Assembly: GCA_030596245.1 (NCBI GenBank)
Contig: JAUVKN010000101.1
Coordinates: 1 to 11,922, forward strand
Source: Bacteroidia bacterium
Lineage (GTDB): Bacteria; Bacteroidota; Bacteroidia; Bacteroidales; GCA-2748055
Direction of reading: 5' to 3'
DNA length: 11,922 nt
Shown here piece after piece: positions 1-8,188 of this stretch. The notes beneath the pieces are model-generated. The model was not told where the DNA came from and searched no databases. It was given only the letters and a program-made list of their open reading frames with translations. Position numbers and translations under genes: made by a program. Each line of letters begins with the position of its first letter. The first letter of the stretch is position 1.

Positions 1-1
1 A

Positions 2-214
2 AGGGGAGCTACCCTGAGATCCCACAGATGGAGGTACACCCGGTGGGGTGAAGAGATTGAGGCGGGCAATGAAGAGCTATATGATCATTTGAATGATCCT
101 GAAGAACACACCAATCTTGCCAATGACCCGGAAATGCAAAAAACAATGGCACAGATGAGGGGGGAATTTGATATGGCAAGAAAAACGGCCCGAACAACCA
201 TCACAACCCAATAG
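2..214 (+). CDS. Sulfatase, C-terminal fragment (5' end outside window)
   Basis: Reading frame 2 is open from the window edge to a TAG at 212-214 and gives 70 residues with no start inside the window. It contains the segments RSHRWRYTRWG and ELYDHLNDPEEHTNLA. This arrangement (an R-x-x-x-W-R-Y strand, then E-L-Y-D-x-x-x-D-P-x-E-x-x-N-L) is characteristic of the C-terminal subdomain of bacterial type I sulfatases, including iduronate-2-sulfatase-like and choline-sulfatase-like members. The catalytic formylglycine motif C/S-x-P-x-R lies in the missing N-terminal part, so neither activity nor subclass can be judged. A sulfatase beside a fucosidase fits breakdown of a sulfated glycan, which is inference. 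The fragment itself is well supported despite its length, because the motif order and spacing match the family. Confidence 0.85.
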   Translation, partial: RGATLRSHRWRYTRWGEEIEAGNEELYDHLNDPEEHTNLANDPEMQKTMAQMRGEFDMARKTARTTITTQ

Positions 215-290
215 GAAGATTGATGACCATATTTCATATCTTAGTGAATATGTTATATGATAGTTCCATACCAATAAGACCAAACATAGA

Positions 291-1535
291 ATGAACTCCC
301 GTGAACGTGTACTTGCTGCCTTAAACCATACAGAACCTGACAGGGTCCCGGTGGACCTGGGGGGGCATCGCTCCTCAGGCATTTCAGCCATTGCCTACCA
401 CCATTTGCGCAAATACCTTGGTCTTGCAGAGAAACCTGTGAGGGTATATGACATGGTGCAGCAACTGGCCATCATCGATGAGGATGTGCTTGATATGTTC
501 GGGGTCGATACGGTGGAGATGGGTCGCGGATTCCTGCTGGATGATGATGACTGGAAACCATGGACCCTTCCGGATGGAACTCCCTGTGAAATTCCATATT
601 ATACCAATCTGGAAAAAAAGGGAGATGACTGGCTGATCCTTGATTCGGATGGCGCCGAGGTGGGTATTCTAAAGAGAGGGAGCCTCTATTTTGAGCAGAC
701 CCTTTTTCCCCTTATGGAACGGGGTATTGAGAATGATGATTTCGAAGACCTGGAGGAGATGCTGGGTCGGCAAATCTGGAGTGCTGTGGTACATCCTGGT
801 GCCCACCTGGCCATGGATGAAGAGGGATTAAGCGAGATGGCTGGTAAGGCTAAAGCATTGAGGGAATCCACTGACCGGGCCATTGTAGGCCTTTTTGGAG
901 GCAATATGTTTGAATTGCCCCAGATGGTTTACCGGATGGACCATTATCTGCTGGCTACCGGTATGTATCCCGACAAGGTGCTGGAGCTGTCCGAAAAGCT
1001 AGCAGAAATACATTTAAAGAATCTGGAAAAGTGGTTGTCTGCAGTGGGACCCTATATCGATGTGATCCTGTTCGGGGATGACCTGGGTGGACAGCAGGGA
1101 CCGTTGATTAGTCCGGATGCATACAGGGAATTCTATAAGCCCTATCACAAGAAGCTTTGGGGCAGGGCCAAGGAGCTCGCCGATGTAAAGGTACAGCTTC
1201 ACTGCTGTGGAGGGATCTATGAACTGCTGGATGATTTGATTGAAGCAGGGTTGGATGCCGTGAATCCTGTGCAGATCTCCTGCCGGGGGATGGATCCGGC
1301 CCGGTTAAAAACGGAATTTGGAGAGAGAATTACATTCTGGGGTGGGGGGTGTGATACACAAAGTGTTCTGCCGTTGAGAACTCCGGATGAAGTGAAGGGA
1401 CATGTTCGGGAATTAACTTCCATATTCAGCCCCGGCGGCGGATTTATTTTCCAGCAGGTGCATAACATCCTAGCCAATGTACCTCCGGAAAATGTGGTGG
1501 CCATGCTGGAATCCATCAATAGCGCCCGGTCATAA
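291..1535 (+). CDS. UroD-fold corrinoid methyltransferase-like protein
   Basis: This 414-residue protein belongs to the uroporphyrinogen decarboxylase superfamily (PF01208). It is not the haem enzyme HemE: the N-terminal RQAGR substrate-binding motif is absent, and the protein begins instead with SRERVLAALNHTEPDRVP, typical of the MtaA/MtbA/CmuA-like methyltransferase branch. Those enzymes use a zinc ion to move methyl groups between a corrinoid and a thiol. Here H304-x-C306 (in VQLHCCGG) matches the conserved H-x-C pair. By alignment with the MtaA C-terminus, H391 (in QQVHNILANVPPENV) occupies the place of the third, Cys, ligand. C354 in WGGGCDTQ is another nearby thiol. No signal peptide is visible, so it is probably cytoplasmic. 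The ATG at 291 has no clear Shine-Dalgarno sequence. The gene lies 76 bases after the sulfatase. A paralogue begins at 11167. Methyl donor and acceptor are unknown. Confidence 0.85.
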   Translation: MNSRERVLAALNHTEPDRVPVDLGGHRSSGISAIAYHHLRKYLGLAEKPVRVYDMVQQLAIIDEDVLDMFGVDTVEMGRGFLLDDDDWKPWTLPDGTPCEIPYYTNLEKKGDDWLILDSDGAEVGILKRGSLYFEQTLFPLMERGIENDDFEDLEEMLGRQIWSAVVHPGAHLAMDEEGLSEMAGKAKALRESTDRAIVGLFGGNMFELPQMVYRMDHYLLATGMYPDKVLELSEKLAEIHLKNLEKWLSAVGPYIDVILFGDDLGGQQGPLISPDAYREFYKPYHKKLWGRAKELADVKVQLHCCGGIYELLDDLIEAGLDAVNPVQISCRGMDPARLKTEFGERITFWGGGCDTQSVLPLRTPDEVKGHVRELTSIFSPGGGFIFQQVHNILANVPPENVVAMLESINSARS

Positions 1536-1547
1536 TTAAGAAATCAC

Positions 1548-1555
1548 TATTTTTG
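1548..1555 (+). promoter_or_regulatory. Possible Bacteroidota -7 promoter element before the fucosidase
   Basis: The octamer TATTTTTG matches the Bacteroidota -7 consensus TAnnTTTG and lies in the 70-base gap between the UroD-like gene and the fucosidase, about 50 bases before the fucosidase ATG. No convincing TTTG-type -33 element was found upstream, and the spacer is AT-rich, so a chance match is quite possible. Confidence 0.3.
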
Positions 1556-1605
1556 AATATTATCAAAATAAAATCTTCAATAACCACCATAAACTCAAAC
1601 AACCC

Positions 1606-2940
1606 ATGAAATTTATTCCAACTAATTCCATTGTAATTATTCTTATTGCCGGCTTTCTCAGCATCAATTCATTTGCCCAGGAGGGCTATGTGCCTGCTGA
1701 GGAGAACCTGGAGAACCGTGAATGGTTCCTGGATGCCAAATATGGCCTATTTGTTCACTGGGGTGTCTACTCCATCATGGGTGGTGGAGGTGACCAGGGG
1801 ATTGCTGAATGGATCATGGAAAGGAAGAGTATTCCCATCGTACAGTATGAAAAACTGCCTGGATTTTTCAATCCTGTTGATTTTGATCCGGCCCAGTGGG
1901 TCTCAATGGTCAAGAGGGCCGGGATAAAATACATTACCATCACCAGCAAGCACCACGATGGTTTTGCCATGTATGATTCAAAGATCAGCGACTATAACAT
2001 TGTGGATGCCACACCCTATGGTAAAGATGTAATTGGAATGTTGAAGGAGGAGTGTGATAAGCAGGGTGTGAAGCTGTTTTTCTACCATTCCCAGCTGGAC
2101 TGGCATCATCCGGATTACTTTCCACATGGTCGCACTGGTGAGGGAATCAGGGATAGGTCCCAGTCAGGTGACTGGAATGCCTACATCGACTATATGAATA
2201 CCCAGCTTACCGAATTACTTACCCAGTATGGTGAAGTAGGTGGGATCTGGTTTGACGGCATGTGGGATAAGCCTGATGCAGAGTGGAGGCTGGGGGAAAC
2301 TTATTCCCTGATCCATGAACTGCAGCCGGGGGCATTGATTGGAAGCAACCACCATAAGATGCCATATCCCGGAGAGGATTTCATGATGTTTGAGAGGGAC
2401 CTGCCGGGAGAGAATTCAATGGGTTTCAACAATACAGGGATTTCCGAGGAGGTACCCCTGGAGATGTGCGAGACCATGAATGGTTCCTGGGGCTTTAATA
2501 TCATCGATCAGAATTATAAATCTGTGAAGGCGCTGATCCAGACCATGGTTCGCTCTGCCGGATATGGAGCCAATTTCCTTCTGAATACGGGACCTATGCC
2601 TAATGGGCAGATCCAGCCTGAAAATGTGGATACCCTGATGGCCATTGGTCAATGGCTTGAACTCCACGGAGAATCAGTTTATGGTACCCGGAAAGGACCG
2701 GTAAAACCGCAGGAGTGGGGAGCAACAACCCAAAAAGGTAATACGGTTTATGTGCATGTGCTGAACCATGACGGGGGTACCCTTGAGATTGCAGGATATA
2801 CACCAAAGCTTAAGTCAGCTCTATTTTTCGATGACGGATCGGAAGTTGATGTGAAGAAAACCAAGGAAGGGATCATTCTAACGGTACCAAAAGAGAAACT
2901 ACAGGATATGGATACGGTGATCGTATTGACCTTGAAATGA
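1606..2940 (+). CDS. Secreted alpha-L-fucosidase, GH29
   Basis: This 444-residue protein opens with a signal peptide, residues 1-24, ending in SINSFA before Gln-Glu, so it should be periplasmic. The GH29 (beta/alpha)8 catalytic domain follows, about residues 35-350. Visible family motifs are W-F-x-x-A-K-Y-G-L-F-V-H51-W52-G, the substrate-binding K-H116-H117-D-G-F-A-M-Y, and GGIWFDG, whose D217 is the expected catalytic nucleophile. The segment EMCETMNGSWGF includes E286 and E289, either of which could be the acid/base; in GH29 this residue is poorly conserved in sequence and cannot be fixed by eye. A beta-sandwich tail of about 85 residues ends the protein. The family hydrolyses terminal alpha-linked L-fucose, and its length is normal. 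The neighbouring sulfatase tail suggests a sulfated fucose-containing substrate. The DUF6922 gene begins only 13 bases after the stop. Confidence 0.93.
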   Translation: MKFIPTNSIVIILIAGFLSINSFAQEGYVPAEENLENREWFLDAKYGLFVHWGVYSIMGGGGDQGIAEWIMERKSIPIVQYEKLPGFFNPVDFDPAQWVSMVKRAGIKYITITSKHHDGFAMYDSKISDYNIVDATPYGKDVIGMLKEECDKQGVKLFFYHSQLDWHHPDYFPHGRTGEGIRDRSQSGDWNAYIDYMNTQLTELLTQYGEVGGIWFDGMWDKPDAEWRLGETYSLIHELQPGALIGSNHHKMPYPGEDFMMFERDLPGENSMGFNNTGISEEVPLEMCETMNGSWGFNIIDQNYKSVKALIQTMVRSAGYGANFLLNTGPMPNGQIQPENVDTLMAIGQWLELHGESVYGTRKGPVKPQEWGATTQKGNTVYVHVLNHDGGTLEIAGYTPKLKSALFFDDGSEVDVKKTKEGIILTVPKEKLQDMDTVIVLTLK

Positions 2941-2953
2941 CAGTGATTAAAAA

Positions 2954-3262
2954 TTGAAGAATACAGATTTTGATATTGCCAAGCTCTCGTCGCATCTTTT
3001 CTGGGATGTGGATGCGGAAAAGCTAACAGCGGAAGATGACTTTCCATTCATTGTGAAGCGAATTCTGGAGTATGGTCTGATTGGTGATTGGAAATTGCTC
3101 AAAAACCATTTCAGTCTGAAGGAGATTACAACAGTTGCAAAGCAATTCAGAGACCTGGATAGCAAATCGTTAAGTTTTATTTCAACGCTTTCAAAAGAGC
3201 CCAAAGCTAATTTTAGATGCTACACTACGAAGCAATCGATCCCCCCACACTGGAAGTCCTGA
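2954..3262 (+). CDS. DUF6922 protein, putative antitoxin of AbiEii-type pair
   Basis: This 102-residue protein matches the small DUF6922 family common in Bacteroidota upstream of AbiEii-type nucleotidyltransferases. The signs are the opening FDIAKLSSHLFWDVD, the central LEYGLIGDWKLL, the LDSKSLSFIS helix and the ending FRCYTTKQSIPPHWKS. The only usable start is a TTG at 2954: an in-frame TAA lies at 2948-2950, and no internal Met occurs before the conserved opening. The gene follows the fucosidase stop by 13 bases, so it may be read from the same transcript. It overlaps the start of the nucleotidyltransferase by 46 bases, which points to coupled translation. An antitoxin role is inferred from position and small size. 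A visible DNA-binding motif is not clear. Confidence 0.75.
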   Translation: MKNTDFDIAKLSSHLFWDVDAEKLTAEDDFPFIVKRILEYGLIGDWKLLKNHFSLKEITTVAKQFRDLDSKSLSFISTLSKEPKANFRCYTTKQSIPPHWKS

Positions 3263-3828
3263 AGCGCCTGCTTCAAATCCCGGAATTCAGTGGACTGCGG
3301 CTGGTGGGCGGTACTTCCCTGGCTCTGCAACTGGGGCACCGAAAGTCGGTTGATATTGATCTGTTTGGATTGCTGGAAGCGGATGATCTGTCAGTTTCAG
3401 ATGCTTTAAGAATCTTCAAAAGCGTCACCATTGTTCAAAAAACTGAGAATATCACCATCTACTCCATTGAGGGGATTAAGGTTGACATCGTCAATTATAC
3501 CTATCCATGGCTGGCACCTGAAAAAGAAGCAGATAATATCAGACTGGCGCAGCTGGGTGATATTGCTGCAATGAAACTATCGGCCGTAACCGGACGAGGT
3601 ACAAAGAAGGATTTTGTGGATATTTCGTTTCTTCTTCAGCATTTCAGCTTAAAACAGATGATTGAGTTCTATTCCCGGAAGTACTATGATGGTTCGGAGT
3701 TCCTTGTTCTAAAAAGCCTGACGTACTTCGTGGATGCTGATCAGGAACAGGATCCGGTAATGCTTCGGAAAATGGAATGGCAGGATATTAAGGGGAGCAT
3801 TGTAAAAAATGTCGAGGAGTATGTATAA
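3217..3828 (+). CDS. AbiEii/AbiGii-type nucleotidyltransferase, putative toxin
   Basis: This 203-residue protein has the layout of the AbiEii toxin family (PF08843). The nucleotidyltransferase signature is L-V-G31-G32-T33-S34-L-A-L-Q-L-G-H followed by D46-I-D48, the expected metal-binding pair. A third acidic residue, D90, follows in KVDIVNY. The downstream family block is AMKLSAVTGRGTKKDFVDI, residues 118-136, with K120 and the R-G-x-K-K-D tract that is typical of the group. Well-studied relatives transfer nucleotides onto RNA, often tRNA, and cause growth arrest or abortive infection. The target here cannot be read from sequence. The ATG at 3217 lies inside the 3' end of the DUF6922 gene, the usual order of partner first and enzyme second. 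Base composition resembles that of the fucosidase, so nothing in it marks recent transfer. It converges with the minus-strand gene, leaving 14 bases between stops. Confidence 0.85.
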   Translation: MLHYEAIDPPTLEVLKRLLQIPEFSGLRLVGGTSLALQLGHRKSVDIDLFGLLEADDLSVSDALRIFKSVTIVQKTENITIYSIEGIKVDIVNYTYPWLAPEKEADNIRLAQLGDIAAMKLSAVTGRGTKKDFVDISFLLQHFSLKQMIEFYSRKYYDGSEFLVLKSLTYFVDADQEQDPVMLRKMEWQDIKGSIVKNVEEYV

Positions 3829-3842
3829 CTGAAGATATTGGA

Positions 3843-4727
3843 TCAATACCTGTTGTAGTGCATCACCCCCGATGAGAACTCAATCTCCTGAAAATTGGCT
3901 TCCCGTTGCATGAAATTCAGGGGAATGGACATGAAATATCTTACCTTTTTCCCATCAAGTACAGCAGGTGTCCAGTAGCCGGGGAGTTCGATGATCGTGT
4001 TTACAAGGATCTGGTTCAGTTGCCTGGATTTACCTTTAAGAGCAATGGCTCCATCGATCTTACCGCTCTTCATAACCACCCATCCGATCACCACCTGGTC
4101 CTCAATCTGCGTGAGGTCCAGTTTTGATTCTGCAATCTTATTGATCAGGAAACCTTTGAAAAAAACATCACCCATCTGGTATTCTGGTTCCTCGTCCACA
4201 GAATAAAATATCGTGTCGATATATTTTGATCCATCCATTAACCAGTTTTCGTTGGAGATCAGCTGGTTATCATTATACACAGATTTGGATTTAACCTCTC
4301 CGTTGGGATGGTATTCGGTGACAATTCCCTCCAGATGAAGGGGCAGGAAACTGGCTGATGTTCCGGTTCTAATAGTGTTGCTGAGGGTGGATTCCTCAAA
4401 CAGGTATTCACCTGGACTTATCTTTGTCATCTCGCGATAAATCCTTTTTGGAAATAAGCTATTGGCATTATAAAAGATCGTTTGACGCTCATCGCCCTGG
4501 ATCTTGATCTTCTCCTTTTTGATCCGGACCCATTTATTCTGCAACTTCTGGTGTGTCTCAATCTTATATTTTCTAGCCGACCTCCTTTTCACCTCTTTAA
4601 AAATGACAGCATCTTCCTTAAGTTCAACAGGTTTTGAATTGGCTCCAAAATAGTAGATGCCCTCCTGTCCAACAGACTCCATGGACAAGGCTGTGACAAA
4701 CAGACAAATCCAGACGCAATGCTTCAT
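3843..4727 (-). CDS. Exported protein with MORN-like segment and TonB C-terminal-like domain
   Basis: This 294-residue protein starts with a short signal peptide (MKHCVWICLFVTALSMESVG, then QEG). Residues 25-130 form a charged region that I do not recognise. Residues 134-165 contain a MORN-type variant, EYHPNGEVKSKSVYNDN, of the kind found in Bacteroidota surface proteins. Residues 178-274 resemble a TonB C-terminal domain: VDEEPEYQMG replaces the usual V-x-x-x-P-x-F-P-G-G opening, followed by IGWVVMKSGKIDGAIALKG, LPGYWTPAVLDGKKVR and the closing strand YFMSIPLNFM. Unlike a true TonB, it has no lasting inner-membrane anchor and no proline-rich linker, so energy transduction to an outer-membrane receptor is unlikely. 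A structural or interaction role in the periplasm is more plausible. It follows the HEAT-DUF1080 gene by 34 bases on the same strand and is probably the last gene of that unit. Confidence 0.7.
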   Translation of the reverse strand: MKHCVWICLFVTALSMESVGQEGIYYFGANSKPVELKEDAVIFKEVKRRSARKYKIETHQKLQNKWVRIKKEKIKIQGDERQTIFYNANSLFPKRIYREMTKISPGEYLFEESTLSNTIRTGTSASFLPLHLEGIVTEYHPNGEVKSKSVYNDNQLISNENWLMDGSKYIDTIFYSVDEEPEYQMGDVFFKGFLINKIAESKLDLTQIEDQVVIGWVVMKSGKIDGAIALKGKSRQLNQILVNTIIELPGYWTPAVLDGKKVRYFMSIPLNFMQREANFQEIEFSSGVMHYNRY

Positions 4728-4761
4728 ACTGACAGTTTAGATAATAGTGATTAGTATATCT

Positions 4762-7700
4762 CTATAACTCTTTTATTCTGATGTTTCGAAACCACACCAG
4801 TGAGCCATGACCAAGGAAACCGATATGTCCGGTGGTACGTTTCAGACCGGGGTGGTTTTTTCCATCGGCAGTTCCGTTTTTGGTAGCATCTTTGATGTTC
4901 GCTTCCACTATGGTGGTCCCATTCAGAGTAATTTTAATATCATCTCCCTTGACCATGACCTCCTGGATGTTCCAATCTCCCACCGGCTTTAGAGCTCCTC
5001 TTTTTGCCGGAATAATGCCATACACTGAACCATGGTACTGGTATGGCTCCAGGTTGGCATAAACAGGGGCAGTGTTATCCAGTATTTGCAATTCGTAACC
5101 CGCATAAGCAGCATTGCCTGTCAGCGATGTTCTTATTCCGAGACCATTGTTTGCACCTGGTGTAAGTTTGAATTCGAACCGAAAAATGAAATCAGAATAC
5201 TCCTTCTCGGTATACAGATTGCCACCGCCCTCCTGTGGCCGGATCACTATGGTCCCGTCCTCAACTTTATAACTGTGGTCCTTGCCGGTCCACCCCGACA
5301 AATTCTGCCCGTTAAAAAGTGCGACATATCCGGCTGCTTTCTCCTCTTCGGCAAGCTCATACCCGGGAGATTCCACCTCCTTTACATAAATATCACGAAA
5401 GGCCAGGTCGGTTCCATGAGCCTGCAATTCAATGGATCCAATGGGAAAAATCGGGATGCTTCTGTCCCAGTAGTTTTCCATAATTACATTGTCAACAACC
5501 AGCTGGCCATTCAGGTAGACCGTTACCCTCTCATCAATCATGGTAATATGGAACGTATTCCAGTCCCCAACGGGGTTGTCAGCTACCACCAGGGGTTTGC
5601 TTTCATCTATTTGATTGTTGTAGAGTCCGCCAGAACCAACCTGTGCCCCTGACTCAACCCTGGAAGTATCCCAGATCTGAACCTGGGGCGATCCACGCAG
5701 GTAGATCCCCGAATCACCTTCTTTAGTGATCCTCCAGTCAGCAATCATCTCAAAATCACCATACTCCTTTACACTGCATAGGTTGGCACCATCTCCATCA
5801 AAGACAATACATTGGTCTTGTACACTCCAGTTCTCCATTAATTTCTCATCGGCTTCGTCCTGAAGATTTTTAAGTTGGTCTGAAGAGAGTTCTTTCTTTT
5901 TGACCGGGTCTGTGGCAAGCCCCTGCCAACCCGATAGGTCCTTGCCATTGAACATGGAAATAAACCCGGTTTGGTTGGGCATCTTCTCCAGGTAGTTCTC
6001 TATATCAATCTTAAGATATTCTGTATCCGGACCAGTGATGATATCTCTGGCCTTGACAAGGTACTCTTTCACCATTTCTCCGGTAAGCCCGTTATTCAAA
6101 CCTTCACTTGGAAGCACTACATTGACGAGCGCGTTGGCAGCATCTGCCTGCAAGGTTTCATGGTCCAGATAATTGCTCAATGATACAAAGCTGAGGAAAG
6201 TTTTTACAAACCCCATGGCTCTGATGATCTGCTTTGTGTCATTCTCATTGTTTGTAAGGGGCTCCACCTTTCTGAGCAGCAGCAATTTTTGATCGGCTGG
6301 TTGGTCCGAACCACCAATGATCTTCACATAACTCTTAAAAGCCGCCTCTTTTTCTGAAATCAGATTGGTTCCGGAACAGATATTATAGAGAGCGGTAAGC
6401 ACTGCAATATCATTGGAATTAATCAACGCAGAGAACGCTTTTTTCTTTGTCGTTTCATCACCATGGTTATATGCTTCATATACAGACTTCAATGCCTCTT
6501 TTCCCCCTAAACTGCCAAGCACACCAATAAATTTCTGGATCGATGACTTTTCTGTGGCATATGATAACACCATTTGGGTAGCCACGGACCTGTCCGGACT
6601 CCTGTTTACCGATGCCACAAGGGCTTTCTCAATGTGCATCATCTCCTCTTCGTTTTCCAACTGATCGAAGAGAATCAGCAGTTCATTTAAATGGTCGCAG
6701 GAGGCAACCCTGTAAAGGTTTTCAAGTGCAGAAGCCCTGACACCCTCCTGGTCTATTTGATCAAACAGGACGTTAAAATATGCGCTATTTCCCTTTGCTG
6801 CAATGACTTCCACTAATACAACCTTAGCGCCATCCGGGGCACTGTTCAGGTGTTCTGTCAACGACTGATAATGCTCCTTGCCAACGGTTTGCAACAGGGC
6901 GTTTTTAGCAGTTTCGGTATCAGGAGGTGTGGGATATTTAAGTGTATAGTTGAGTATGTCAGAAACAGCTTCACCCTTCTGGATCAGAGCGAAGGATTTC
7001 ACAGCCTGTTGCCTGACCATGGCATCGGCATCTGTCATATACCCTTTGATTAATTCCGCTGTTTCATCGTCGTCGAGAAGGCCCAGCAGATAGAGTATTT
7101 CACTCTTTACCTCGTTGCTTTTGGTTGAGTTTAGCGCATCGATCCATGGAGCAACCGGAGTTCCATGTTTTGCAGCATAATTTAGAGCGGCCATGCGATA
7201 TTGCTTGTTCTTGCTTTTTAAAGCATCCACAAGCAGGGAGACCGGACTTTCCATGTTGTTATTTCCGGCCGCAGTTAACAATGCACGGATCTTAAAATGT
7301 ACCTGCTCAGGAGCTGTGCACTTCTTCTCGAGGGTCCTGCAAATTTTTAGACTGAGGTTGTGATTGCCCTTCTCCGAAAGTGTTTGTGCATAGGTGAGCA
7401 GACTTCCGGTGGCGTTGGTGGACTCCGGCATATAAGCTGCTTTTTTTGCAGCATCCATAAGGATTTCATAAGAGTCCGGATGGCCTAGTTTTGCCAGACA
7501 AGCCAGGAGACTATTCTGCAGATCGGGATGATTAGTTCCGGCAAGGTTTGCAACTGCAGCTGCATGATCCATGATCCCGATCTCTCCAATGGCATTTACC
7601 AGTGCAATCTGAATCCCGCCGGAGCTCTTATCCAGATAATTTACAAAAATGCTGGCAGCTAACTTTGGATTAGCATCCCTCATTGCCCTGATGGCTGGAT

Positions 7701-8151
7701 CGTGTAACTTGATATCCGTTAAATAGCTGCTTAAACTTTCGATGGTCGCATCACCTCCTGTGTAGTTAAGCTGACTCATCAAAAAGCTTTTCACATAAGT
7801 ATCATGTCTGCTTCCAATCTCCTTCAAAAGCATTGTTTCCCATTCAGTTTTCTCTTTCTCCTTGCCCTGTTGGCTGAGGTATCGTGACAAGCTTTCTATG
7901 GCAAACCGTGGTTTTGTGTCATCTCCGGTTCCCGGAGGTATGATCAAATCCAGTATCTTCTTCAAACCTGGTTCTTCCAATTCCCACAGCAAATTCATCT
8001 GCCTCTCTAACTGCTGTTGATTGTCAGCCGGTATCTGCACCAGCAGATCTGCCACTTTTGTGTCCAGGGTGCGGTTGTCCTGCGAATAGACCGGATTTGA
8101 AGTCAGCATCAGGACCAACAGGAACAGGAATGTGATTTTTATATGATTCAT
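4762..8151 (-). CDS. HEAT-repeat protein with two C-terminal DUF1080 domains
   Basis: The chosen start gives 1129 residues opening with a clear signal peptide, MNHIKITFLFLLVLMLTSNP, cleaved near VYSQ. An ATG 36 bases upstream (8187) would add 12 residues ahead of it and is less likely. Residues about 30-715 are a helical array of HEAT/ARM-like repeats, for example VNAIGEIGIMDHAAAVANLA and GVLGSLGGKEALKSVYEA. Two DUF1080 domains (PF06439, 3-keto-disaccharide hydrolase, a concanavalin-like beta-sandwich) follow. The first, about 730-928, opens with FISMFNGKDLSGW and has PVGDWNTFHITM and VTVYLNGQLVV. The second, about 942-1129, opens with YVALFNGQNLSGW and has PVGDWNIQEVMV and GHIGFLGHGSLVWFRNI. 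The family cleaves 3-keto-glycosides or simply binds sugar. The HEAT array probably acts as a scaffold. The gene starts 37 bases after the Gfo/Idh gene in the same unit. Confidence 0.88.
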   Translation of the reverse strand: MNHIKITFLFLLVLMLTSNPVYSQDNRTLDTKVADLLVQIPADNQQQLERQMNLLWELEEPGLKKILDLIIPPGTGDDTKPRFAIESLSRYLSQQGKEKEKTEWETMLLKEIGSRHDTYVKSFLMSQLNYTGGDATIESLSSYLTDIKLHDPAIRAMRDANPKLAASIFVNYLDKSSGGIQIALVNAIGEIGIMDHAAAVANLAGTNHPDLQNSLLACLAKLGHPDSYEILMDAAKKAAYMPESTNATGSLLTYAQTLSEKGNHNLSLKICRTLEKKCTAPEQVHFKIRALLTAAGNNNMESPVSLLVDALKSKNKQYRMAALNYAAKHGTPVAPWIDALNSTKSNEVKSEILYLLGLLDDDETAELIKGYMTDADAMVRQQAVKSFALIQKGEAVSDILNYTLKYPTPPDTETAKNALLQTVGKEHYQSLTEHLNSAPDGAKVVLVEVIAAKGNSAYFNVLFDQIDQEGVRASALENLYRVASCDHLNELLILFDQLENEEEMMHIEKALVASVNRSPDRSVATQMVLSYATEKSSIQKFIGVLGSLGGKEALKSVYEAYNHGDETTKKKAFSALINSNDIAVLTALYNICSGTNLISEKEAAFKSYVKIIGGSDQPADQKLLLLRKVEPLTNNENDTKQIIRAMGFVKTFLSFVSLSNYLDHETLQADAANALVNVVLPSEGLNNGLTGEMVKEYLVKARDIITGPDTEYLKIDIENYLEKMPNQTGFISMFNGKDLSGWQGLATDPVKKKELSSDQLKNLQDEADEKLMENWSVQDQCIVFDGDGANLCSVKEYGDFEMIADWRITKEGDSGIYLRGSPQVQIWDTSRVESGAQVGSGGLYNNQIDESKPLVVADNPVGDWNTFHITMIDERVTVYLNGQLVVDNVIMENYWDRSIPIFPIGSIELQAHGTDLAFRDIYVKEVESPGYELAEEEKAAGYVALFNGQNLSGWTGKDHSYKVEDGTIVIRPQEGGGNLYTEKEYSDFIFRFEFKLTPGANNGLGIRTSLTGNAAYAGYELQILDNTAPVYANLEPYQYHGSVYGIIPAKRGALKPVGDWNIQEVMVKGDDIKITLNGTTIVEANIKDATKNGTADGKNHPGLKRTTGHIGFLGHGSLVWFRNIRIKEL

Positions 8152-8188
8152 TGTTGTGGTCTTTAAATAGTTAATCATTTCCATCAAT

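Noticed and set aside
228..252. CATATT/AATATG inverted repeat after the sulfatase stop
   Set aside because: It is a six-pair AT-only-rich stem with a 13-base loop and no following T-run, readily expected by chance in this AT-rich gap.
291..1535. HemE (haem-pathway uroporphyrinogen decarboxylase) assignment
   Set aside because: The RQAGR motif is missing, the protein is about 60 residues longer than HemE, and it has an H-x-C metal motif that HemE lacks.
5032..5652. Plus-strand open frame of 206 codons
   Set aside because: It runs opposite the two DUF1080 domains of the HEAT protein and has no signal, domain or sensible start context.
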